NCBI RefSeq assembly: GCF_014203365.1
Contig: NZ_JACHIS010000001.1
Location: forward strand, 2,852,001 to 2,916,000
Length of the DNA stretch: 64,000 nucleotides
Source of the DNA: Actinoalloteichus hymeniacidonis
GTDB taxonomy: Bacteria; Actinomycetota; Actinomycetes; Mycobacteriales; Pseudonocardiaceae
Reading direction: 5' to 3'
Position numbers and translations under genes: made by a program. This document shows, one piece after another, positions 1 to 7,356 of this stretch (position 1 is the first letter of the stretch; each line of letters opens with the position of its first letter). The notes beneath the pieces are model-generated. The model saw nothing but the letters and a program-made list of their open reading frames with translations. It searched no databases and was not told the DNA's origin.

Positions 1-2187
1 GATCCCCTTCGGATCGGTGGCGGACGTGCCGGAACCATCGACCTCCCATGGGTCGTCGGACCGGGTGTAGAAGCCCGGAATCGACTCGCCGTTGCGGTAG
101 AGCGCCATCTCGCCCGTGGTGTAGTCGAAGGTCGCCGCCAGGTGCACCCATTCGTTCTGCGGGAGCAGCTCCTGCCAGTCCTGCTGCGCGGCGAAGGTCT
201 GGGAGGCCGCGCCGTCGATGCGGCGGCCCAACGCCACCAACCGCAGCTCACCGTCGACCTGGATCAGCTCCAACAGGGCCCGGACCTCGTGCCCGTCGGA
301 GCTTCCGCTCAGGATGCCCGCCAGTCCGACGGCGTTGTAATAGTCGTCGGGGTCCTCGGTGTTGGAGTTGGGACTCGGGTTCTCGCCGGTCATCTTGAAC
401 CAGCCCATCACCGTCGTCCCCTCGACGCCGTTGAACGCCTCGAAGGACTCCACGCCGTCTTCGTCGAAGATCCCGGCCTTCCAGTCGTCGTTGCCGTTCT
501 CCTCCGGCGCGATCTGCTGCACTTGCAGCGCGTTGTTGCTGCCGGGGAACGCCCCGTCGGCGACCCGCATGTCCGTCTCGCCGTTGATCAGACTCAGCAG
601 GGTGTTGGACGAGCCGAGATCGGCCTCGTAGGAACCGTCCACCGCGAAGGGGTTCTCGAAGTCGTAGTGGGCGACCAGATTGCGTTCGACCTTGCGGGTC
701 ACCTCCGACCCGGCGCCGCGTTTGGTGTCGACGACCCGCCAGATCTTGCCGTTGGACTTGGCCAGCAGGTAGAGCTCGCGATCCGAGTCGATGCCGAATC
801 GCAGGTCGACCCGGCCCTCGCCGACGAAGTCGCTCATCCGCAGCCGGGTGCCCTCGGTGTCGAACAGCTGCAGTTCGTGCAGCGGCGCACGTGTCTGGCC
901 CCGCCGCATCTCTTCGACCTCGGTGTAGAACACCTTGCCGTCGACCAGATCGCCGAAGATGTACTTGCCGCGCAACTCGGCCAACTCGCCGCGATACACC
1001 TGGCCACCGGAGATGGCGTGGCCGCTGTCGGAATCACACGGCCAGTTCGCGGGCGGGTCGTGGTCGTAGGCCGCAACGGGGTACACGTAGTCGTACTCCG
1101 CGTCGTCCTCCGGCAACGGGTAGAGGTAGCAGCCGTCCTCCCGGCGGTACTGCAGGTCGCCCTCGCGCTCGCTCCAACCGAGGTTGTCGCCCGCCTCGAC
1201 CTCGTAGACCGCCTCGACCGCGTGCTGACCGATGTGGCCGAGGTACATGGCGTTGTCGCGTTCCGGATCCCAGGTGAAGCGGTGCGGATCCCGCATGCCC
1301 AGCGCGTAGATCTCGCCGAGCGCGTCGGGCGTGTCGACGAAGGGGTTGCTCGGCGGGATCCCGTAATTCCCGTTGGGGCCGTCGGTGCCCGCCGGGTCGA
1401 TGCGCAGGATCTTGCCCGCCGGGTTGTCCAGTTCCTGCGGCGCATCCGAGCGCACGCCGATGCCGCCGTCGCCGACCGCGAGGTAGAGCAAACCGTAGTC
1501 CTCGTCGCCGGACCGTGCGGTCGGGTTGAAGTCGATCTGCTGGATCGCGTGGATATAGGTGGAGAAGCCGTAGCGGAAGATCTCCCGGCTGCTACCGCTG
1601 AACACATCGGCGCTCGGATCGTCGGCGGTCCACTCGGTGATCACGCTCTGCACGACCGAATCCGGCTGATTCGGGTAGGTCGGCTCCTCGTTCTCGATCG
1701 CCGTCTCGTCCTCGGTGTGCGTGGTGTAGAAACGGCCGTTCTCGGCGAACTCTGGGTGGAAGGTGACGAACCCGAAACCACTGCCCATGCCCCGGCCCGA
1801 GAAGAAGTGCTCGAACTCGGCGGCGAAGTCGAGATAGACGTGCTGGTCCCCGCCGTCGAGGAGATAGAGCGGACCGTTGAGGTCGGGGATGTACTCCCGT
1901 CCGGAGCCGTCGGGGACCTCGCCGACGAAGTTGATCCGATTGTGGCGGATCAGCCGGGGGTCGGTGGCCGGCGGCGTCGCCTCGGATTCCGGAAGCTGCG
2001 CGTATTCATCGAGGACCAGACCGAGGCGGGATTGGATCGGTTTCTCGGGTATCGGGTCGGTGATCGGTTCGTCGGCCGGATCGGCCGCCGACGTCGAATC
2101 GCTGCCCACCGCCGTCGGCGGTATCGACAGGGTGCCCGTGACCGCGATCGCGGTCAGCACGGGAACCCACCATCTGCGCTTGCCCAC
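1..2187 (-). CDS. Secreted PQQ-dependent sugar dehydrogenase (GSDH family) with C-terminal LamG domain, 3' end cut
   Basis: The gene runs off the left edge; 729 codons are present. The start is GTG at 2187, which gives VGKRRWW followed by a hydrophobic stretch (VPVLTAIAVTGTLSI) that reads as a Sec signal peptide. Residues of roughly 70-480 resemble glucose/sorbosone dehydrogenases: YLAVGDGGIG, GKILRIDP, GMRDPHRFTWDP and ISGGQVYRGELAELRGKYIF match blade motifs of that beta-propeller family, which oxidises sugars extracellularly using PQQ. From about residue 500 (VAHYDFENPFAVDG onward) the protein looks like a LamG/concanavalin-like carbohydrate-binding domain. The long reading frame on the opposite strand is a shadow. 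Regulation by a LacI-family protein is likely because a consensus operator lies about 200 bases upstream. The exact substrate cannot be told. Confidence 0.88.
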   Translation of the reverse strand, partial: MGKRRWWVPVLTAIAVTGTLSIPPTAVGSDSTSAADPADEPITDPIPEKPIQSRLGLVLDEYAQLPESEATPPATDPRLIRHNRINFVGEVPDGSGREYIPDLNGPLYLLDGGDQHVYLDFAAEFEHFFSGRGMGSGFGFVTFHPEFAENGRFYTTHTEDETAIENEEPTYPNQPDSVVQSVITEWTADDPSADVFSGSSREIFRYGFSTYIHAIQQIDFNPTARSGDEDYGLLYLAVGDGGIGVRSDAPQELDNPAGKILRIDPAGTDGPNGNYGIPPSNPFVDTPDALGEIYALGMRDPHRFTWDPERDNAMYLGHIGQHAVEAVYEVEAGDNLGWSEREGDLQYRREDGCYLYPLPEDDAEYDYVYPVAAYDHDPPANWPCDSDSGHAISGGQVYRGELAELRGKYIFGDLVDGKVFYTEVEEMRRGQTRAPLHELQLFDTEGTRLRMSDFVGEGRVDLRFGIDSDRELYLLAKSNGKIWRVVDTKRGAGSEVTRKVERNLVAHYDFENPFAVDGSYEADLGSSNTLLSLINGETDMRVADGAFPGSNNALQVQQIAPEENGNDDWKAGIFDEDGVESFEAFNGVEGTTVMGWFKMTGENPSPNSNTEDPDDYYNAVGLAGILSGSSDGHEVRALLELIQVDGELRLVALGRRIDGAASQTFAAQQDWQELLPQNEWVHLAATFDYTTGEMALYRNGESIPGFYTRSDDPWEVDGSGTSATDPKGI

Positions 2188-2388
2188 TGTCGGACTCCAT
2201 CCCTGCCGTTGGTGTTGGTCGACGCCGGTGGCGGTCAACACTTCTTGGCACACTCGTCGGTCGTCATCGACGCCGAGCGCTTGCGCTTGTCCGCTCTAGA
2301 CCGTTCTCGGATCTCCGGCACGCACGACGACCGATTCGTGGGTGCGCAACTGATCGTCGAATGGGTGCCGGTGGTTATGGTCGAATTC

Positions 2389-2402
2389 TGTAAGCGCTTT
2401 CC
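2389..2402. promoter_or_regulatory. LacI-family operator (core AAGCGCTT)
   Basis: TGTAAGCGCTTTCC contains the palindromic core AAGCGCTT (2392-2399), which is typical of LacI/GalR-family operators. It lies 202 bases upstream of the GSDH start in an otherwise gene-free stretch (2188-2741). The assignment is from motif resemblance only. Confidence 0.55.
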
Positions 2403-2741
2403 GAGGTTAGGCACCCTGCGTTGTGCAGGCAAGGCATCGCCGGCACTTCACCGTCGGGGCGAAGCGGTGGTCATCGCGAGTCTTGCGGTCGGCCTACAAA
2501 CGATGACCAGCTGTTTCGCCGATCAGACGTGCGGCGATGGCCGAATCGAGTCGTTCGACGACAACGCCTCGACCGCTTTCGTCGAAGCCGGTAGGAGCGC
2601 ATAAGAAGAGGCGATGAACGAAGTCCGGGTGAACCGCGTCGCCCTATTGGGTCAGCCGATGAACTAATCGAGATCGGTTCCCGCAATGCAGTCGGACAAC
2701 GCGTTCGAGAACCGACGATTACGCCGACGGCCCTACGGTGC

Positions 2742-2894
2742 TCACCCCGAGACCACCAGCCGAGCCGCCTTCTCCGTGGCATTCGGGACCGGGACGACCG
2801 GAATAGGCTGCCCGCCACGCCGAGGTGCGAGGTGCGGGTACCACGCCTCGGGTAGCACGAGGGTGTTCTCGTCGGGAACCGGATGGTCAGTCAT
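2742..2894 (-). pseudogene. N-terminal fragment of a DUF4132 protein
   Basis: The start is ATG at 2894, preceded by AGGAAG. The peptide MTDHPVPDENTLVLPEAW... and then HPRRGG-like LAPRRGGQPIP resembles the beginning of actinobacterial DUF4132 proteins (ENT.VLPEAWR..LHPRRGG). It ends at an in-frame TGA after 50 residues, whereas family members are usually around 1000 residues or more. Nothing recognisable continues it in any frame downstream. It therefore reads as the stub of a second DUF4132 paralogue that lost nearly all of its body. It begins 29 bases after the stop of the fragment upstream, as in an operon of two such genes. Confidence 0.6.
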
Positions 2895-2923
2895 GAGTGG
2901 CGCTTCCTGCAGCGATGGATGGC

Positions 2924-3487
2924 TCACCGAGCCAGTTGGGTGAGGTCGTAGACGATCTTGTGGCAGTCCACCTCGTCGAGCACGTTGAACTGGGTGACCG
3001 CGTGTTCGGCCTCGGTTCGGACCTCACTCAACGGCGTTCCCTCGCAGACGAGACGGACCTCCCTGAGCGTCTGTTCCTTGGCATTGACCGATGCCCCGGG
3101 GGTGTAACCCGGATCGAGCCAGATCTCCACCCGTCGATCTGCGGCCACCGGCCGGTGGAACATCGTGACCGGGCCCTCCTCCGCGCGATGCCAACCTCGG
3201 CGCAGCAGCGAGGACAGCGCACGGGTCGGGACGGTGCTGCCTTCGAAGCGGCTCAGCCGCGGGCCGGCCCGTTCCTCGTCGGTCAGCGGCGGGACGACGG
3301 CGCCGATCTGCGGAAACGATTGCATGATCTCGTAGTCGGCGAAGATCGCCGCCCACCGCGTCAGGTCGTCGTGCAGCATCGCCGGGTGAGCCACACCGAT
3401 CAGCGCCCCGGAGGGCAGGGGATAGGCGTCATCGTCGAGGTCGGTGGGCGTGCGGTCCTCCGCCAGCCGGAACGACGCCGTGGTCAC
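2924..3487 (-). pseudogene. C-terminal fragment of a DUF4132 (MolR/WGR-like) protein
   Basis: This 187-codon frame begins abruptly inside a domain. FRLAEDRTPTDLDDDAYPLP, GVAHPAMLHDDL, IFADYEIMQSFPQIG and LSRFEGSTVPT are hallmarks of the DUF4132 C-terminal domain, and the frame ends at the family's natural C-terminus (IVYDLTQLAR). The N-terminal four fifths of a normal DUF4132 protein are missing. A GTG at 3487 with an upstream AGAAGGA could still start translation, so a short expressed product cannot be excluded. The function of DUF4132 is poorly known; some members are linked to MolR/WGR proteins. With the neighbouring stub this looks like a collapsed tandem pair. Confidence 0.72.
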
Positions 3488-4141
3488 GCCGTCCTTCTCC
3501 GACCAGCCACACCAGCGCGCGGGCTATGTGCCAGCCCGACGTTGCGATAGTTCAATGGCCGATGTCCTGCCGAGCCCTTCTGCTTGGGGCGGATCTCGGG
3601 CAGCCAACGGGGAGTCGTCATTCACTGTTGCTTCGGTGGTAAATGAAAATGATGGCGGACCGTAGCCGTGGCCAAGCAATGCCGAGACCCCTGTGAGCTT
3701 CTGTGGCCGCCGGTGCGCGCGGGGTTTGCGGTGCAGTGCAAGGAACCGGTCGACCGAGCCTGCCGCAGCCGAGACCGTGCCTGGCGGGCGGTTTCCAGAG
3801 TTCGTGGATCAGTCGCAGGCGCTCCGAGGTCTGGTCGTTGTGGGCGGCGGTTCGGCGGGGAGTGGTGACGCTGCGTCGAGGTTTCACGGGTCGGTTCGTG
3901 CCTGATGGCGGTCCGGGTCACATCCGGTGGTGGCGTTGGGTGAGCGGCGCTTAGGTTCGGATTTGTACGTCACGCCCGGTCATCACGACGCGGCCCCCAC
4001 GAGCGGCCGGTGTCGGAGCCCCTTTCAAGTCCTCTTCATCTTCTTCGTGTGGGACATGGGGCAGGTCGGATCGCCGACCTTTCGATGGCCTTCCTTTGGG
4101 CGCCCCGTGTTCTGTTTCCTTGAGTTGTATTGGAGCTTGGT
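3488..4141. other. Gene-poor stretch upstream of the M23 peptidase gene
   Basis: No frame in these 654 bases has convincing coding character. A hairpin-like segment (CTGCCGAG ... CTCGGGCAG, about 3562-3598) and one copy of a 27-base repeat (3623-3649) lie here. The last 200 bases should carry the promoter and 5' leader of the peptidase gene. I looked for a c-di-AMP (ydaO) riboswitch, common before such genes, and could not recognise it. Confidence 0.5.
3623..3649 (+). repeat. 27-base repeat, copy A
   Basis: This segment matches 57574-57600 at 23 of 27 positions. Both copies begin CACTGTTG, contain a small stem-loop (CACTG ... CGGTG here) and end ATGAAAA. In both copies a frame reads TV(A/V)SVV(N/D)E(N/K), so a shared coding remnant is as likely as a repeat. 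Confidence 0.4.
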
Positions 4142-4831
4142 TTGACGCTGCGTACCCGTAACCCGTTCGTTCGTTCCTCCAGGGTTGGTAAGTCGGCTGT
4201 GTCGGCGGTGTTGGCCGGTGCGTTCCTGCTGGGCGGTCAGCCGCTGTTGGCCGGTGCCACCGAGACCCCCGCCCCTGCGTCTGCTGATGGTGGGGTCACG
4301 GCCGAGCAGGACGCCGGTGCGGCGATGGCCCCGCTGTACAACGACGTCGCTCCGACGTTGCAGTTCCACACCCTCGCGGGTGAGGCGCAGGCCCATTCCG
4401 CCCGGGTCGCCGAGCAGGCGGCTGCGGAGGCGGAGGCCAACCGTCCGGAGTTCGTCAAGCCCGCCGAGGGCACCTTCACCTCCGGCTACGGCGCCCGGTG
4501 GGGCACCAACCACTTCGGTATCGACATCGCAGGCCCCATCGGCACCCCCGTGGTCTCGGCCACCGATGGCACGGTGATCAACGCCGGGCCGGCTACCGGC
4601 TTCGGCCAGTGGGTCCGCGTCCAGGCACCCGACGGCACCATCACCACCTACGGCCACGTCGAGACCTTCACCGCGAGTGTGGGTGAGCAGGTCAAGGCCG
4701 GGGATCAGATCGCCACGATCGGTAACCGTGGCCAGTCCACGGGGCCGCATCTGCACTTCGAGGTCAACGTCGGCGGCCAGAAGCTCGACCCCCAGCCGTG
4801 GCTGGCCGAGCGCGGCATCACCGTCCAGTAA
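4142..4831 (+). CDS. Secreted M23-family metallo-endopeptidase
   Basis: This cell-wall hydrolase should cut peptidoglycan cross-bridges outside the membrane. The preferred start is TTG at 4142, six bases after GGAG (4132-4135); a TTG at 4130 precedes the ribosome site and is less likely. The product of 229 residues begins with a basic stretch and a hydrophobic signal peptide (VSAVLAGAFLLGG, ending near AGA-TETPAP), then a helical linker (AEAQAHSARVAEQAAAEAEANRP). The C-terminal domain carries the zinc-site motifs NHFGID (HxxxD) and GPHLHFEV (HxH). It is a monocistronic gene followed at once by a strong terminator. Confidence 0.9.
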   Translation: MTLRTRNPFVRSSRVGKSAVSAVLAGAFLLGGQPLLAGATETPAPASADGGVTAEQDAGAAMAPLYNDVAPTLQFHTLAGEAQAHSARVAEQAAAEAEANRPEFVKPAEGTFTSGYGARWGTNHFGIDIAGPIGTPVVSATDGTVINAGPATGFGQWVRVQAPDGTITTYGHVETFTASVGEQVKAGDQIATIGNRGQSTGPHLHFEVNVGGQKLDPQPWLAERGITVQ

Positions 4832-4856
4832 GAAACACCCGAGCAACAACACCCGA

Positions 4857-4892
4857 GACCCCCGCCAGAACAACCTGGCGGGGGTCTTCTCT
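4857..4892 (+). terminator. Rho-independent terminator after the M23 peptidase
   Basis: A perfect 12-bp stem (GACCCCCGCCAG / CTGGCGGGGGTC) with loop AACAAC is followed by TTCTCT. It lies 25 bases after the stop codon. Confidence 0.85.
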
Positions 4893-4907
4893 GTGCACCG
4901 TCGGCTG

Positions 4908-5086
4908 TCAGTCGAAGAGCGGAGCCAATCCGTCGAGCAGCCGGGCCAGCCCGAATTCGGAGGTGGCCTGCAGGTCCGGTGGTTCGGTGGCGTTGAACAA
5001 GAGCGGGAACCGCCCGGTGGCCTCCAGCTCCGCGAGTTCGGCGGTTTGGTCCACCCACCACAGGTCGTTGTCGACGCCGGTTTCCT
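4908..5086 (-). pseudogene. TetR-family regulator, C-terminal remnant
   Basis: The minus-strand frame ending at 4908 reads DNDLWWVDQTAELAELE, then RFPLLFNATEPPDLQATSEFG and a final LARLLDGLAPLFD. The FG..RLLDGLAPL ending is typical of TetR ligand-binding domains. There is no start or DNA-binding domain: an in-frame TAA sits directly upstream, after another fragment ending VSVIAFVAGLAGWLGSESDE. Only about 55 residues of an expected 200 remain. Confidence 0.45.
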
Positions 5087-5291
5087 GTTACTCGTCGGAT
5101 TCGGAGCCGAGCCAACCTGCCAGCCCCGCCACGAAGGCGATCACGGAGACGATTGCGTGGGTGGCAGGCGTGTACCTGCCTGGTTGGTCGGCTCCGAGTA
5201 CTCGCATCATCCATCCGGTATGCGCCAAGCCGCCGGGTACGAGTATCGGACGGGGGCACCGAGACGACCGTGACTATCCACGGGTGTCGCC

Positions 5292-5809
5292 GTGGCAGGC
5301 GGCGGGCCGAACGACATCCTGACCACCCGGCACCTCGTCGCCAAGGGGAGCCAGACCGACATCGGCCGGGCACTGGCCGACGAGGCCCACTCGCGCTTCG
5401 GTTGGTTCCCGCGACGGGCGGCGACCGACTTCGCAACCGGGCGACCGAAGGCCCGCTCTGCGTGACCAACCACCTGTTACACCGGTATCCGGATGCCGCC
5501 GCCCTTCCCGACGACAATGCGGACACCCACGAGACCTACCAACGGATGCGGATCCTCGATCGCGAGACCCGCCGAGGTGAGGCAGCCGTCTCGTCGCCGA
5601 CCGCGATGCGGGCTCTGCTCGCCGAGGTGGCACCGACCGCGGATCCCGAGTGGCGCGCGATCTGGCACTCGGTCATCGACGTCGACGAGCGGAGTCTCAC
5701 CGCCGGTTTCTATCTGGGTGAGTCCGATTCCGGGACGATCCGACACAGCGAGGAGATCCGATTCCCGGTGCGGAATCGCCTCGATTCGTTGGCCGCACTC
5801 GACGTCTGA
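5292..5809 (+). pseudogene. C45-family acyltransferase/peptidase (penicillin acyltransferase-like), internally deleted
   Basis: The first part, from GTG at 5292, reads NDILTTRHLVAKGS and IGRALADEAHSRFGWFP, resembling the N-terminus of actinobacterial C45 autoproteolytic acyltransferases, and ends at TGA near 5464. A second frame, overlapping from about 5440 to the stop at 5809, carries LCVTNHLLHRYP, DDNADTHETYQRM and YLGESDSGT, which resemble the C-terminal part. The middle of the protein, including the region expected to hold the nucleophile cysteine, is missing and the two halves are in different frames. This is best explained by an internal deletion with frameshift near 5430-5450, giving a non-functional gene. 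Confidence 0.65.
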
Positions 5810-5846
5810 TCCGGGCGGACCAACCGAAGCGGCGACCCCCGCCGGC

Positions 5847-5852
5847 TAGCAT
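5847..5852 (+). promoter_or_regulatory. -10 element TAGCAT, leaderless start
   Basis: TAGCAT lies six bases before the GTG start at 5859. Transcription would start at or next to the start codon. The same hexamer and spacing occur before the paralogue at 6574. Confidence 0.6.
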
Positions 5853-5858
5853 GCCCCC

Positions 5859-6452
5859 GTGTCGTCACCAACCGATCCTCCGGTGCTCACCCTGAGGCCC
5901 ACCACCGAACGGCGGGTCTTCACCGTGGCCCTCGCGGTGATCATCTCCTCGATCTTCATCATGCCGGGAGCAGTCACCGCAGGTTGGATCGGCATATTGG
6001 TGGGACTGGCGGTGGTCGCCGCATTCGTCGGTCTGGTGGCCCTCTCGCGATTTCGGCCGTTGGTCGTCCTCACCCGAACACACCTCGGACACCGAGGCAT
6101 GTTCGGCGGGATCCGCTGGATACCGCGTTCGCTGGTGAAGGGCATCGTGCACGGGCCGGTACTCCTGGGCAGGACCGCGCCCCACACCGTCTTCATCGCC
6201 GATGAAGGCGGACGTTGTCTGTTGCGCCTGATGGATGGAACCTTCGAGCGGGCAGACCTGGACCGGCTCGTGGCGCAGCTGCCCGCGCCGGTCTACCCGC
6301 TGCCGCTGCGAGCTCTCACACCGAACAAACTCGATCTGTTATATCCGGGTCTGACCTCGTGGTGGGAACGCCACCCGATCGGACTGGCCTTCATCATTCT
6401 CGCCGCAGTCTTGATCGTGACTCTCTGCACCGCCGTCATCATCGCGCTCTGA
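5859..6452 (+). CDS. Membrane protein, first of two tandem paralogues
   Basis: The family is not recognised. The 197-residue product starts at GTG 5859. It has two N-terminal membrane segments (VALAVIISSIFIMPGAVTAG and GILVGLAVVAAFVGLVAL), a soluble middle part and one C-terminal membrane segment (LAFIILAAVLIVTLCTAVIIAL). The middle contains LTRTHLGHRGMFGGIRWIPRSL, which may form a small PH-like fold as in other actinobacterial two-helix proteins; this is inference. The gene at 6574 encodes a clear paralogue with the same layout and the same promoter, so the two arose by local duplication. Confidence 0.75.
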   Translation: MSSPTDPPVLTLRPTTERRVFTVALAVIISSIFIMPGAVTAGWIGILVGLAVVAAFVGLVALSRFRPLVVLTRTHLGHRGMFGGIRWIPRSLVKGIVHGPVLLGRTAPHTVFIADEGGRCLLRLMDGTFERADLDRLVAQLPAPVYPLPLRALTPNKLDLLYPGLTSWWERHPIGLAFIILAAVLIVTLCTAVIIAL

Positions 6453-6561
6453 TCCACGCAGTGCGCCCTCCACCGGGCTCCTTGCCACCCGGCGGTGTCG
6501 GCAGTCCGCCGTCTTATCTCGGCTTCTGCGCGAAGCGTCCGATCGGCGGATCACCGCTGGT

Positions 6562-6567
6562 TAGCAT
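6562..6567 (+). promoter_or_regulatory. -10 element TAGCAT, leaderless start
   Basis: TAGCAT lies six bases before GTG at 6574, matching the arrangement before the paralogue at 5859 (GGTTAGCATG and GGCTAGCATG). The conserved promoter was apparently duplicated along with the gene. Confidence 0.6.
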
Positions 6568-6573
6568 GGCCGG

Positions 6574-7173
6574 GTGTCGTACGCAGCCACCTCGGCGGTT
6601 CTCACCGTGCAGCCGTCGACGAAGCATCGAACGCTCTATCTGATCCTGGTGGTGTTCCTGCCCTCGATCGTCATCCTGCCCGGAGCGTTCGCGCTCGGCT
6701 GGGTCGGCGGTGTCGTGGGCGTGCTCCTCACCGGGATGTTCGTTGTGTTGGCCGTGTTCTCCCGGTTCCGGCCGCTGATCGTCCTCACAGCGACGCACAT
6801 CGGGCATCGAGGCATGGCAGGCGGCATCCGCTGGGTACCGCGTTCCCTACCGAGGGCCGTGGTCCAAGGCGACGTGTTTATGGGCAGGACCACCCAGCAC
6901 ACCGTCTTCGTCGCCGATGGTGCAGGCCAGCGACTGTTACGGTTCTCGGACGAGATCTTCGACCGTAGCGCGCTGGATCGGCTGGTCGCCGAGCTTCGGC
7001 TTCCGGTCTACCGGCTCGAGCGGCGGGTCTCCTCTCCGAAACAGATCAACGAGCTGTATCCGGGACTCATCGGTTGGCCCGAGCGCCATCGATTCCTCGT
7101 GGCCTTCCTCATCGTCATCTCGGTGGTCGTGCTGGTCGCGTTGACCTCCACGGTTCTCATCCCCAGGCCGTGA
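6574..7173 (+). CDS. Membrane protein, second of two tandem paralogues
   Basis: This 199-residue protein of unknown function starts at GTG 6574. It aligns over its whole length with the product of 5859-6452: SRFRPL(I/V)VLT.TH.GHRGM.GGIRW.PRSL, GRT..HTVF(I/V)AD and YPGL..W.ERH are shared. Two N-terminal membrane helices, a soluble central region and a C-terminal helix (FLIVISVVVLVALTSTVLI) are predicted by eye. The pair has diverged mainly in the membrane segments. Each copy has its own promoter, so they need not be co-transcribed. Confidence 0.75.
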   Translation: MSYAATSAVLTVQPSTKHRTLYLILVVFLPSIVILPGAFALGWVGGVVGVLLTGMFVVLAVFSRFRPLIVLTATHIGHRGMAGGIRWVPRSLPRAVVQGDVFMGRTTQHTVFVADGAGQRLLRFSDEIFDRSALDRLVAELRLPVYRLERRVSSPKQINELYPGLIGWPERHRFLVAFLIVISVVVLVALTSTVLIPRP

Positions 7174-7356
7174 CGCGCCGACCGCCAGCCATTGGGGCCG
7201 GCGGGATCGGGCCGAAGAGACCGGCCGCTCGCCCTACCGGTACCCGGGTGCGGGGAAATAGGTTGTCGAACGACAGTGCTTCCCGGCGATCGCCGGGCCG
7301 GCGAGGCCGCAGCCTTAGGCGATCGACCGCCACACCGAGACGACCCTGGAGTGTCG

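Noticed and set aside
142-2604. An 820-codon open frame on the plus strand
   Set aside because: It is antisense to the GSDH gene; the minus-strand frame has a signal peptide and recognisable family motifs, while this frame is a Val/Arg/Gly-rich shadow caused by high GC.
3545-3615. A tRNA-like look (GATAGTTCAATGG followed by stems)
   Set aside because: No T-loop GTTCRANYC, no proper acceptor pairing and no anticodon arm could be drawn.
3930-4141. A possible c-di-AMP (ydaO) riboswitch before the M23 peptidase gene
   Set aside because: The conserved core segments of that riboswitch were not found; only a GGGTGA fragment is present, which is not enough.
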